DNA from: Arthrobacter sp. ISL-72
Lineage (GTDB): Bacteria; Actinomycetota; Actinomycetes; Actinomycetales; Micrococcaceae
Assembly: GCF_018613755.1 (NCBI RefSeq)
Contig: NZ_JAGGPP010000004.1
Location: 248,001 to 312,000, forward strand
Reading direction: 5' to 3'
Length of the DNA stretch: 64,000 nucleotides
The position numbers and the translations under genes are program-made. This document shows, one piece after another, positions 34,433 through 42,778 of this stretch. Position 1 is the first letter of the stretch; every line of letters begins with the position of its first letter. The notes under the pieces were generated by a model, which was not told the origin of the DNA, made no database searches, and saw only the letters and a program-made list of their open reading frames with translations.

Positions 34433-35575
34433 ATGACTACAGCAGCTACCCCCTCCGTCGGCCTGGTCGGATGGCGCGGCATGGTCGGCTCCGTCCTGAT
34501 GCAGCGCATGCAGGATGAAGGCGACTTCGCCAACATCAACCCGGTGTTCTTCTCCACCTCCAACGCGGGAGGTGCCGCCCCGACTCTTGCCGGCACTGCC
34601 GCCGGTGCGGCCGGCAAGCTCGAGGACGCGTTCGACGTCGACACGCTGGCTAAGCTGCCCATTATTGTCACCGCCCAGGGCGGCGACTACACCAAGCAGG
34701 TCCACGGCGAGCTCCGCCGCCGCGGCTGGGACGGCCTCTGGATCGATGCCGCCTCCACCCTGCGCATGAACGACGACTCGATCATCGTGCTGGACCCGAT
34801 CAACCGCGACGTCATCGACAAGGGCCTCGCCAACGGCACCAAGGACTTCATCGGCGGCAACTGCACCGTGTCCTGCATGCTGATGGGCCTCGGCGGCCTG
34901 TTCAAGAACGGCCTTGTCGAGTGGGGCACCTCCATGACCTACCAGGCCGCCTCCGGCGGTGGCGCCCGCCACATGCGCGAGCTCCTGAGCCAGTTCGGCA
35001 CGCTCAACGCCGAGGTCAGCACCGAGCTGGACGACCCCGCGTCGGCCATCCTGGACATCGACCGCAAGGTCCTGGCACACCAGCGCACCGACATCGACGC
35101 CAGCCAGTTCGGCGTCCCGCTGGCGGGTTCGCTGATCCCCTGGATCGACGCGGACCTCGGTAACGGCCAGTCCAAGGAAGAGTGGAAGGCCGGGGTGGAA
35201 ACCAACAAGATCCTCGGCACCGACGCTGAGAACCACATCAAGATGGACGGCCTGTGCATCCGCATCGGCGCCATGCGTTCGCACTCGCAGGCGCTGACGC
35301 TCAAGCTCCGCGAAGACCTGTCCGTCGCCGAGATCGAGAAGATCCTGGCCGAGGACAACGAATGGGCCAAGGTCATCCCGAACACCAAGGAAGCCTCCAT
35401 GGCGGAACTCACCCCGGTGGCGGCGTCCGGCACGCTGGACATCCCCGTGGGCCGCATCCGCAAGCTCGAGATGGGCCCGGAATACATCAGCGCCTTCACC
35501 GTGGGCGACCAGCTCCTCTGGGGCGCCGCCGAGCCGCTGCGCCGCATGCTCAACATCGCCACCGGCGCCCTCTAG
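34433..35575 (+). CDS. asd: Aspartate-semialdehyde dehydrogenase (proteobacterial type)
   Basis: A 380-residue enzyme reducing aspartyl phosphate to the semialdehyde, on the way to lysine, threonine, methionine and diaminopimelate. The N-terminal NADP loop is [20 protein letters not shown]; the catalytic Cys is in [38 protein letters not shown] and [20 protein letters not shown] are conserved. These match the E. coli-type enzyme nearly word for word; the shorter enzyme (about 340 residues) of most actinobacteria looks different. It is a single gene with no lysC beside it. Confidence 0.95.
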   Translation: MTTAATPSVGLVGWRGMVGSVLMQRMQDEGDFANINPVFFSTSNAGGAAPTLAGTAAGAAGKLEDAFDVDTLAKLPIIVTAQGGDYTKQVHGELRRRGWDGLWIDAASTLRMNDDSIIVLDPINRDVIDKGLANGTKDFIGGNCTVSCMLMGLGGLFKNGLVEWGTSMTYQAASGGGARHMRELLSQFGTLNAEVSTELDDPASAILDIDRKVLAHQRTDIDASQFGVPLAGSLIPWIDADLGNGQSKEEWKAGVETNKILGTDAENHIKMDGLCIRIGAMRSHSQALTLKLREDLSVAEIEKILAEDNEWAKVIPNTKEASMAELTPVAASGTLDIPVGRIRKLEMGPEYISAFTVGDQLLWGAAEPLRRMLNIATGAL

Positions 35576-35591
35576 GCCACACCGGCGCACA

Positions 35592-36701
35592 CTAGGAACT
35601 GCCGAGGAACGTCAGGTACCTCGCGGTCTGCAGCTCAAATGACTTTTGGGCTGCAGGCCGCAGTCCGTTAACGGCGTCAAACGGTTCCGGCACGACGGCG
35701 GCCGTCCGGCCGTTGCCCTTCGTCGCCCACGTGCCGATCACCTCTCCCCCGGAGACGATGGTCTTCTTGAACATCCCGTTGCCGCCGGGAACCACTTTCC
35801 GGGCGTGCTCGGTGGGCAGCACCAGCGACCGGTCCGTGTAGCCCAGCAGGAATTCATCGAACCCGGGCAGGGCCAGCAGGGAGCGCTGGCCGGGTACGCC
35901 GTCGTCGAGCAGGGCCGCGGTGGCCGGTGACATCCAGTAACTGGTTCCTTCGAACTCCAGCGCTGCGAGCTGGTCCTTCACCAGGGCCAGGGCGCTGCGG
36001 ACCTCCGTGACCGGCGTGTTGGACCACCACGCGAAATCCCGTTCCGTGGCCGGGCCGTGGCTGAGCATGTAGCGCAGCAGCAGCTCGGCGACGCCCTCGG
36101 CCCGGTCCAGTTCCCGCGATTTCGGGATCCATTCGTCGAACGCCTTGATGAGCTGCTGGTTTCCCACGAGCGGTCCCTGCACCAGCCAGGCACGCTGGCA
36201 CAGGATGCCGAGCAAATGGATGCCGCGCTGGCCGGCTGTGGACTGACCCGCGCGTTCAAAGGCCTCGAACAGTTCCTGGCGGGTGGCCGCTCCCCCGCCC
36301 GAGACGAGTTCCAGGGCCGTATCGCGGACGATGTCAACGTCACGCGCTTCGATCTGCAGCTCCCGGTGGCGGCTGCCCATTCCGCGGAGCAGGCGGGCGG
36401 CGGTGATGTCCAGTATCCAGCGCAGGTCCTCCGGAGCGAGCAGGTGAAGGGTCCCGCGCATCGGCCAGGACCGGACTATCGACCCGTCGTCCAGTGCCGC
36501 CCGGACCGTGTCTGCGTTGGCCCCGCGCACCCGCAAACCGACGGCCCACAGCGCCGCTTTCAGGTCCTGGGCCTGCATTGCTGTCATCCAGCGCACGGCC
36601 TCGGGAGGCGATTCGAAGGCAGGACCCAGCAGCCCCTGCGCAGCGAGGCGCAGCCGTCCGATGACGTTCCTGGTTACCCGGGTCCGCGTCTCTGGTCCCA
36701 T
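35592..36701 (-). CDS. Winged-helix (HTH_42/AlkZ-like) DNA-binding protein
   Basis: A 369-residue protein of the winged-helix DNA-binding family that includes AlkZ and YcaQ DNA glycosylases. It shows WMTAMQAQDLKAALWAVGLR, with the Q-x-Q motif that AlkZ uses in catalysis, SWPMRGTLHLLAPEDLRW, and DEFLLGYTDRSLVL in the C-terminal domain. A role in removing alkylated or crosslinked bases is inferred from the family; a regulatory role is also possible. It is convergent with asd, with only 16 bases between the stops. Confidence 0.8.
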   Translation of the reverse strand: MGPETRTRVTRNVIGRLRLAAQGLLGPAFESPPEAVRWMTAMQAQDLKAALWAVGLRVRGANADTVRAALDDGSIVRSWPMRGTLHLLAPEDLRWILDITAARLLRGMGSRHRELQIEARDVDIVRDTALELVSGGGAATRQELFEAFERAGQSTAGQRGIHLLGILCQRAWLVQGPLVGNQQLIKAFDEWIPKSRELDRAEGVAELLLRYMLSHGPATERDFAWWSNTPVTEVRSALALVKDQLAALEFEGTSYWMSPATAALLDDGVPGQRSLLALPGFDEFLLGYTDRSLVLPTEHARKVVPGGNGMFKKTIVSGGEVIGTWATKGNGRTAAVVPEPFDAVNGLRPAAQKSFELQTARYLTFLGSS

Positions 36702-36844
36702 GACCCCATCGTAGGGCGCCGCCCGGACATTTGCGGTCCGCAGAGCGCCACAGCCCGGCTGCGATGTCCCGCACGTGAATCGCCTCCGGGCGGAGCACTG
36801 CGTCCTCCCAGCGGATTTCCAGCGGAGGTCCGTACGCTGGATGG

Positions 36845-37348
36845 ATGACCATCGGAGAGCTCTGGCCGCACCTGCGGCTCCTGTGCCGGGCGCTGGCCCT
36901 GCTGGGCTGGGCCGCGGCTGCTGCCGGCATGACGGCAGGACTGTCCATCGCCGTGGCCGGCGGGACCAGCCTCTCCCCCGCCATGCAGACCCTGCAGGTC
37001 GTTTCGGTGATCAGCATGGGTGTTGCCGTCATCAGTTTCATCACGGCGTCCATGCTGCAGCCCCGGCACCGGGGCCGGCGCGCCACGGAGCCCCGCGGGT
37101 TGGATTCAGCCCCCGATCCCGCACACGACTCCTCCGGCGAATTCCCGCCGACCCTGCAGAGTTTCCTGTTGGCTGCCTTCGCCATGCTGGCGGGGGCCGC
37201 GGTGTTCGCCTGTGCAGGGCTGGTCCTCCGCAACGGTCCCAGCGCTCAGTCCGTGGCCTTTTGCCAGGTCTTCCTGTTGGGCGCGGCGGCGTCCGGTTTC
37301 ACCTTCATGCTGTTCAGCAAAGTGACCCCGCGCCACGGCAGCAGCTGA
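36845..37348 (+). CDS. Four-helix membrane protein of unknown function
   Basis: A 167-residue protein with helices at about residues 12-35, 48-70, 103-127 and 137-158 (for example LGWAAAAAGMTAGLSIAVAG and FLLAAFAMLAGAAVFACAGL). A polar, Pro/Asp-rich loop of about 30 residues separates the two pairs. Family unknown. It lies alone on the plus strand, convergent with murB (12 bases between stops). Confidence 0.65.
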   Translation: MTIGELWPHLRLLCRALALLGWAAAAAGMTAGLSIAVAGGTSLSPAMQTLQVVSVISMGVAVISFITASMLQPRHRGRRATEPRGLDSAPDPAHDSSGEFPPTLQSFLLAAFAMLAGAAVFACAGLVLRNGPSAQSVAFCQVFLLGAAASGFTFMLFSKVTPRHGSS

Positions 37349-37360
37349 CGGCCGGAGCGG

Positions 37361-38428
37361 TTAGAGTTCGACGCCGATCAGCAGGGGTTCGGGGTGCAGT
37401 TCAATTCCGAAGCGTTCGACGACGCCGCGGCGCACCTCGCGGGCCACCGCGAGGACGTCCGCCGCGCTGGCCGAACCGCGGTTGGTGATGGCCAAAGTGT
37501 GCTTGGTGGACAGGGAGGCCCGCCCGCCGGAGACGCTCCCCGGTTCGAGGCCGTAGCCCTTGCCGAAGCCGGCATGGTCGATCAGCCACGCTGCCGACAG
37601 CTTCACCAGGCCGTCGGCTCCGGCCGGGTACCGGGGAGCGTTGTCCGGAAGCGACTCGGCCGCGTCCGCAGGAACGATCGGATTCGTGAAAAATGATCCG
37701 GTGGAATAGGTGTCGCGGTCCTCGGGGTCCAGGACCATGCCCTTGGACGCCCGGAGCCGGAGGACCTCCCGGCGCACATCGTTGGCGTATGCCCTCTTCC
37801 CGGGCTCAACACCCAGGGACTTCGCCAGCTCGGCATAGCGGATGGGCGCGCTCATCCGTCCCAGCGGCAACTGGAACTCCACCGTGAGCACCACATAGCG
37901 CGGGGAACCCTGGACTGTGGTCTGCTTCAGGATCGAGTCCCGGTAGCCGAACTTCAGTTCTGAATTCGTAAAGGTCCGGACGGCGTTCTGGTGGCGGTCC
38001 CAGGTCCGGACGGCGGCGATGGTCTGCGAGACGTCCGCACCGTAGGCACCCACGTTCTGGACCGGTGTGGCGCCCGTGGACCCGGGAATGCCGGACAGCG
38101 CTTCGATTCCCGACCATGCATGGCGCACGGCGTGCTCCACGAGGGCATCCCAGTTGTGCCCGGCCTGGACCACCACGGCGACTCCGCCGCAGGAGTCCTC
38201 GGCGTTGACGGTGAAGCCTTCGGAAGCAATCCTGAGCACGGTGCCGGGGTACCCGTCGTCGGAAATCAACAGGTTGGACCCGCCCGCGATGATCAGCAGC
38301 TGCTCCCCGGCAGCGTCGGCAGAGCGGACGGCGTCGATGATTTCCGACTCGGTGCGCGCCTCGATGTAGTTGCCGGCGGGTCCGCCGACCGCGGCAGTCG
38401 TGAGGTCGGAAAGCAGAGTCTGGATCAC
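37361..38428 (-). CDS. murB: UDP-N-acetylenolpyruvoylglucosamine reductase
   Basis: A 355-residue FAD enzyme that makes UDP-MurNAc for peptidoglycan. The FAD-binding motif is LLIIAGGSNLLISDDGYPGT; IEALSGIPGSTGATPVQNVG and AYGADVSQTI follow; the catalytic Ser is in STGSFFTNPIV and the late acid near LHPEPLLIGV. It is type I by length and by the loop around SKGMVLDPEDRDT. It is preceded by an MFS gene and two MaoC genes in the same direction. Confidence 0.96.
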   Translation of the reverse strand: MIQTLLSDLTTAAVGGPAGNYIEARTESEIIDAVRSADAAGEQLLIIAGGSNLLISDDGYPGTVLRIASEGFTVNAEDSCGGVAVVVQAGHNWDALVEHAVRHAWSGIEALSGIPGSTGATPVQNVGAYGADVSQTIAAVRTWDRHQNAVRTFTNSELKFGYRDSILKQTTVQGSPRYVVLTVEFQLPLGRMSAPIRYAELAKSLGVEPGKRAYANDVRREVLRLRASKGMVLDPEDRDTYSTGSFFTNPIVPADAAESLPDNAPRYPAGADGLVKLSAAWLIDHAGFGKGYGLEPGSVSGGRASLSTKHTLAITNRGSASAADVLAVAREVRRGVVERFGIELHPEPLLIGVEL

Positions 38429-38437
38429 CCATCCACC

Positions 38438-39748
38438 CTATCGGTCCGTGGTCGAGGAACGGGAACTCGAAGGAAGTTTCCGCGCCACCGGCGATAGCAG
38501 GAAGCTGACCGCCAGCATCACCATCACGGCGAGCAGCGAGTGGAGGATGCCCACATGCTCGGCCAGGAGTCCCAGCAGCGGCGGTCCGCACAGGAAGGCG
38601 CCGTACCCGATGGTGGACACCACGGAGACCCGGGCCGCCGCTTTGACCGGATCGTCGGCCGCAGCGGACATGCCCACCGGGAAGCCGAGTGACGCACCGA
38701 GGCCCCAGAGAGCCAATGCCACGAAGGCCAGCCACGGCACGGGGGCGAACACGAACAGCCCCAGTCCGGCCACGGCCAGGGCAGCGCACCAGCGCATCAC
38801 CGGGACGCGGCCAAACCGGTCCAGGACCAGGGTGCCGGCGAACCGGCCGACCGTCATTAAGGTCACGAACAACCCGTAGCCGGCCGCACCGGCGGCATCG
38901 CTCTGGCCGTGGCCGTCAGCCAGCGCGAGAGCCACCCAGTCGCCTGCCGCCCCCTCGGCGAGGGCGAGTCCAAGCACCAGCACGCCGAGCAGCAGGGTGC
39001 GCTTGTCCCGCCAGGCCTGGGCGATCTGGCGTTTGTTGTCGAGGGGCTGCTCCGGGACCGCGTCCGTCTGGCGGACGATCGGGATGGGCCCGGTGGACGG
39101 ATCCTCGAACGTGTTGGTCCCCGCCGCCTTGAACGGGCGTTCCCCTTGGACGGGCGTGATGTCGGCGCGGAACCAGGATGCTGCGGTTGTCACCGAGCCT
39201 GCGACCAGCAGCCCGGCGGTGGCGAGATGCCAGAACACGGGGATCCCGGCTCCGGCAGCCCAGGCACCCAGCCCGGCTCCCGCCACCGTTCCCAGGCTGA
39301 AGGAGCCGTGGAGCCGCGGCATGATGTGCCGCCGCACGGCCCGTTCCACCGCGGCGCCTTCGACATTGGATGCGGTGTTCCAACTGGCAGTGCCAAGCCC
39401 GATAATGGCCAGGCCGGCGGCCACCGGCACCGGGCTGGCGAGCACGGACGTACCGAAGCCTGCCAACACCAGCCCGAAGCCCACCATGATGCTGCCGATC
39501 CGGATGGTCCGTTTGGAGCCCAGCCGAAGCACAATCAGCCCTGAGGCGGAAACGGAAACAAACGAACCGGCGGTCAGGCAGAGCAGCAGCAGCCCGATGG
39601 TGCCCGGGGTCAGGTCCAGGCCGTCGCGGATGGCCGGCAACCGGGACACCCAGGTGGAAAACGCGACGCCGCTGGCGCCGTAGGCCACCACCACGGCGTT
39701 CCGCCAGTGGGTGACCTCGGCAGCCGGGACAAACACGTCCTTGGTCAC
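38438..39748 (-). CDS. MFS transporter
   Basis: A protein of about 436 residues and 12 helices, split by a polar central loop after TM6 (FKAAGTNTFEDPSTGPIPIV). It resembles the YbjJ-like sugar/drug MFS group. The N-terminus shows VVVAYGASGVAFSTWVSRLP; LRLGSKRTIRIGSIMVGFGL is the motif A region. The start is uncertain: the GTG at 39748 lies 13 bases after the stop of the upstream MaoC gene, while a TTG at 39769 would overlap it. Substrate unknown. Only 9 bases separate it from murB, so the group is one transcription unit. Confidence 0.85.
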   Translation of the reverse strand: MTKDVFVPAAEVTHWRNAVVVAYGASGVAFSTWVSRLPAIRDGLDLTPGTIGLLLLCLTAGSFVSVSASGLIVLRLGSKRTIRIGSIMVGFGLVLAGFGTSVLASPVPVAAGLAIIGLGTASWNTASNVEGAAVERAVRRHIMPRLHGSFSLGTVAGAGLGAWAAGAGIPVFWHLATAGLLVAGSVTTAASWFRADITPVQGERPFKAAGTNTFEDPSTGPIPIVRQTDAVPEQPLDNKRQIAQAWRDKRTLLLGVLVLGLALAEGAAGDWVALALADGHGQSDAAGAAGYGLFVTLMTVGRFAGTLVLDRFGRVPVMRWCAALAVAGLGLFVFAPVPWLAFVALALWGLGASLGFPVGMSAAADDPVKAAARVSVVSTIGYGAFLCGPPLLGLLAEHVGILHSLLAVMVMLAVSFLLSPVARKLPSSSRSSTTDR

Positions 39749-39761
39749 TGCGGCATTTTTG

Positions 39762-40214
39762 TTACGCAAGCCTGACGACTGCCTGTGCCTTCATCAGGAC
39801 CTTCTGGCCGGCGAAGACCACGGTGAGGTCGACACGGGCGGTGCCGGCATCGGCGTCGAGCGCGCCAATGACGCCGCTGACCTCAATGACGGCTCCGGGC
39901 TCTTCTGTCCCGGTGGTGTCCGTCACCAGGACAGGTTTGGTGAAGCGGGTCTGGAAGTCGACGACGGCGGCAGGGTCGCCCGCCCAGTCGGTCACCAGCT
40001 GTACTGCCGCGCCCATGGTGAACATGCCGTGGGCGATGACGCCGGGCAGGCCCACGCTGGTGGCAAAGGCTTCATTCCAGTGGATCGGGTTGAAGTCACC
40101 GGACGCGCCGGCATACTTCACCAGGTCCTGGCGGCTGACGGTGATGCTGCGGCTGCCGAGGTCCTGGCCGACGGCCAGTTCGGACAACGCGGGGGCAATC
40201 GATGCGGTGCTCAT
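39762..40214 (-). CDS. MaoC-like (R)-hydratase, HadB-type subunit
   Basis: A 150-residue hot-dog-fold protein with the catalytic pair in YAGASGDFNPIHWNEAFA (Asp and His of the hydratase-2 motif) and GVIAHGMFTMGAAV. In mycobacteria HadB pairs with HadA as the 3-hydroxyacyl dehydratase of FAS-II. It starts 3 bases after the HadA-like gene ends. Micrococcaceae lack mycolic acids, so a role in other fatty acids is more likely. Confidence 0.88.
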   Translation of the reverse strand: MSTASIAPALSELAVGQDLGSRSITVSRQDLVKYAGASGDFNPIHWNEAFATSVGLPGVIAHGMFTMGAAVQLVTDWAGDPAAVVDFQTRFTKPVLVTDTTGTEEPGAVIEVSGVIGALDADAGTARVDLTVVFAGQKVLMKAQAVVRLA

Positions 40215-40216
40215 GG

Positions 40217-40699
40217 TTACTGTCCCTCTCCGCGGACCAGGATGGACGACGTGGTGGTGGAAACGGCCTCCCGGGAAGCGCCCGGGCCGTCCGCGGTGTT
40301 TTCGCCGGTAAGGGCGAAGATTTCCGCGCGGGTGGTGATCATTGCGCCGCCGCCCATGGCACGGACGCCGTCCACGTGGAGTTCTGCAATGAGCCGGTCC
40401 CCGGCGAAAATCGGGCGGTGGTGGACGAAGCGCTGGTCCGCGTGCACTACACGGGAAAAGTCGATACCCGACGCCGGATCCTCGATCAGCTGGGCATCGG
40501 CGCGCTGGGCGATGATGATGGCGAAGGTCGGCGGCGCCACGAGATCCCGGTGGCCGAGGGCCTTGGCAGCGTCCAGGTCGAAATGCGCGGGGTGGGTGGC
40601 CTTGACGGCCCGGGCGAACTCGCGGATTTTCTCGCGGCCGACGTCGTACACCTCTGCGGCAGGGTAGCTACGGCCCTGCAGATCCGGATTGATAGTCAT
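40217..40699 (-). CDS. MaoC N-terminal-type dehydratase, HadA-like subunit
   Basis: A 160-residue hot-dog protein without the catalytic Asp/His pair. It has NPDLQGRSYPAAEVYDVGRE, IREFARAVKATHPAHFD and LVAPPTFAIIIAQRA, the pattern of FAS1-like dehydratase/HadA stabilising subunits. It is translated just before the HadB-like partner (2-base gap). In mycobacteria hadAB lies directly upstream of trpT-secE-nusG; here that block is about 32 kb away and the pair neighbours murB instead. Confidence 0.87.
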   Translation of the reverse strand: MTINPDLQGRSYPAAEVYDVGREKIREFARAVKATHPAHFDLDAAKALGHRDLVAPPTFAIIIAQRADAQLIEDPASGIDFSRVVHADQRFVHHRPIFAGDRLIAELHVDGVRAMGGGAMITTRAEIFALTGENTADGPGASREAVSTTTSSILVRGEGQ

Positions 40700-40747
40700 G
40701 GCCTCAAGCCTATCGTTCCGGTGCTCGTTCCCCTGCGGTCCGGCCGG

Positions 40748-40972
40748 CTACCTCTTGTAGGTCTTGCGGATCTGCTGGCCGCGCACCACGATTCCCACCA
40801 CGTGCAGGAGCAGGCCCAGCCCGATCACCGGCAGGGACGCCACGGCAAGGCCCTGGTTGTGGGACGTGTTGCCTACCAGGTTGAGGATGATGCCTGCAGC
40901 GATCAGTCCCATGGCGCTGAAAACGAGCACCTTGTAGGCGGTGGATGCGGTAGCCCAGAATTCGTTCAGCAC
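40748..40972 (-). CDS. Small two-helix membrane protein
   Basis: A 74-residue protein with helices VLVFSAMGLIAAGIILNLVG and SLPVIGLGLLLHVVGIVV and a basic C-terminus (RGQQIRKTYKR). Family unknown. It starts close to the neighbouring frameshifted gene on the same strand and precedes the HadA/HadB-murB group. Confidence 0.65.
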   Translation of the reverse strand: MLNEFWATASTAYKVLVFSAMGLIAAGIILNLVGNTSHNQGLAVASLPVIGLGLLLHVVGIVVRGQQIRKTYKR

Positions 40973-40995
40973 CGTGCCATTCTACGGGGCCGGGT

Positions 40996-41417
40996 TCAGA
41001 ACAGGGACTCCTGCACCGGAGGGACTTCCGAACCGTGGTTACCCAGTTCGACGGTCCGCGCCTTCAGCTCCCCGAGGTTCACCACAAATTCCAGCTCAGT
41101 TCCGTCCAGGGCCGCCACGGCGATGGTGCCGCTCAGTGCGGTGATCCGGAACCCGTGGGCGCCGGTGGCGAAGGTGGCCACATACAGCCACTGCTGTTGC
41201 ATCAGGTAGGAGCGCAATCCCGGCGGTACGCGGCCGCCGCGATGGAAGTCGTGGATGAGCCGCGAATCGTCAACCACGAAGCATCGCTCGCACTGGTTGC
41301 CCCTGACGGCGGGCGCCTTGGCGGGGCAGAGGATGTGGTCCCGATCGGCAGGGCTGCGGGGCCGGGCGGCGGCCCATCCCAAAAGACCCCGTGGACCAGA
41401 TAACGGGTATCGGTCAC
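40996..41417 (-). pseudogene. Hypothetical gene with an apparent frameshift
   Basis: The GTG at 41417 has an ideal ribosome-binding site (AGGAGACCCC before it) and begins MTDTRYLVHGVFWDGPP. That frame degenerates after about residue 27 (ALPIGTT), while the adjacent frame then reads ILCPAKAPAVRGNQCERCFV and continues to a natural end at 40996 (DSRLIHDFHRGGRVPPGLRS, with a C-x-C-type Cys group before it). The second frame alone has no ribosome-binding site. The simplest reading is one single-base frameshift near 41340. Function unknown. Confidence 0.55.
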
Positions 41418-41444
41418 GGGGTCTCCTGGTTATGCTGATGCAGC

Positions 41445-42311
41445 TTACAGCGCGGGCTGCACGCCAAACGCTACCGCGAGCTTCATGATCTTTTCGGCGC
41501 GGCCCAGGCGGGGCAGGTCCGAACCGTCGCGGATGACTCGGCCGTTGGCCTCGAAGTCCGCCATGAAGTCCGTGGCCCAGGCGACGTCGGACGGCGTGGG
41601 GCTGATGACTTCGTTAATGACATTAGTCTGGTCGATGGCCAGGCACAGCTTGCCGGTCATGCCCATCATCACGGTGATCCCGGTCTGCTCGCGCAGGATC
41701 GGGTGGTTGGTACCCACCGTGGGGCCGTCAATGGGGCCCGGGAGGTTGCCGACGCGGCTGGCGACCACCAGCTTGGCGCGCGGATAGGCCATGGCTTCCT
41801 GCGTGGCTGCCATGCCGGTGTCGCGGCGGAAGTCGCCGGAGCCGAAGGCCAGGCGGAACGCGCCCTGGGCCTTCGCAATGTTGTTGGCTTCCTCGATGCC
41901 GACGGCGGACTCCACCAGCGGAATCACAGGGGTCTTGCCGTCCATGCGGTGGAAGCTTTCCGTGACCTGGTCAGCGGATTCGGTCTTGGCCAGCATGATG
42001 CCGAGCAGTCCGGGGGTGCCGCGCAGGCCGGCGAGGTCGGCGGCCCAGAACGGACTGGTGGCGTCGTTGATGCGCACCCAGGCACGGCCGCCGGCGGTCA
42101 GCCAGTTGACCACGTGCTCGCGGGCAGTCTCCTTCTGCGACGGGTCCACGGCATCTTCGATGTCCAGGATGATCGAGTCCGCCCGGGACACAGCGGAAAC
42201 GTCAAAAAGCTCGGGCTTCATTGCGTTGACCAAAAGCCACGAACGGGCAATTTCGGCGGGGATATTTCGTTCGGGCCGTACAGTCACGACGGCGGCGGAG
42301 GTAGAGGTCAT
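41445..42311 (-). CDS. HpcH/HpaI aldolase / citrate lyase beta (CitE-like) family protein
   Basis: A 288-residue TIM-barrel lyase. RADSIILDIEDAVDPSQKET, the metal/CoA part IPLVESAVGIEEANNI and GSGDFRRDTGMAATQEAMAY are typical of stand-alone CitE-like CoA-ester lyases (malyl-, citramalyl- or beta-methylmalyl-CoA lyases). No citrate lyase alpha or gamma subunit is nearby. The ATG at 42311 gives the compact N-terminus. Substrate unknown. It stands at the edge of the decayed sulfonate cluster. Confidence 0.85.
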   Translation of the reverse strand: MTSTSAAVVTVRPERNIPAEIARSWLLVNAMKPELFDVSAVSRADSIILDIEDAVDPSQKETAREHVVNWLTAGGRAWVRINDATSPFWAADLAGLRGTPGLLGIMLAKTESADQVTESFHRMDGKTPVIPLVESAVGIEEANNIAKAQGAFRLAFGSGDFRRDTGMAATQEAMAYPRAKLVVASRVGNLPGPIDGPTVGTNHPILREQTGITVMMGMTGKLCLAIDQTNVINEVISPTPSDVAWATDFMADFEANGRVIRDGSDLPRLGRAEKIMKLAVAFGVQPAL

Positions 42312-42508
42312 ACATCTACCGTATCCGCCCGGAACACCCAAACGCTAAGTAACAGCCGCCCGCGGTCCGAACAATGCCGCGAACAATACGACCAATATCC
42401 GGCCCGCCCGGCGCGTCAAACTCCTTCACGGGCCCAAACCGGGCGAAACGGGGCGTCTTGTGACCCGGAGTTTCGTTCTGTTTCCGCTCATTTCCGCGGG
42501 TTTCCCGC

Positions 42509-42778
42509 GTGACAGCAACGTTCGCGGGCCCGTACGTGCTGCGCACCGACTTCATCGCGAAAAACCCCAACACCACACGCACGTTCACCACCGGGGTGGC
42601 CAAGGCCATCGAATGGGAACGGACCACACCCCGCGAGGAAGTGATTGCCCGCTTCACCAAGAAGGACGAGGATTTCACGCGCTGGGGCAAGTGGCTCAAG
42701 GACACCAGGATCGTCCAGGGCGAGCTGGATCCGAAGAAGCTCTACACCAACGAGTTCAACGGGCTGGTGAGCGGATGA
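42509..42778 (+). pseudogene. C-terminal remnant of an ABC sulfonate-type substrate-binding protein
   Basis: The 89-codon frame matches the end of the neighbouring binding protein: GPYVLRTDFIAKNPNTTRTF, GVAKAIEWERTTPREEVIAR and DPKKLYTNEFNGLVSG have close counterparts at 43444-43795. It lacks everything N-terminal, and compared with the neighbour about 32 residues are missing between VIAR(F) and DFTRW. It is a truncated, internally deleted duplicate. Its TGA overlaps the ATG of the next copy (ATGA at 42775), as if two paralogues had once been in an operon. Confidence 0.75.

Noticed and set aside
40996..41382. A separate 128-codon gene starting at ATG 41382
   Set aside because: No ribosome-binding site and a non-conserved-looking N-terminus (GWAAARPRSP); the GTG at 41417 in the other frame has an ideal site, so a frameshift is more likely.
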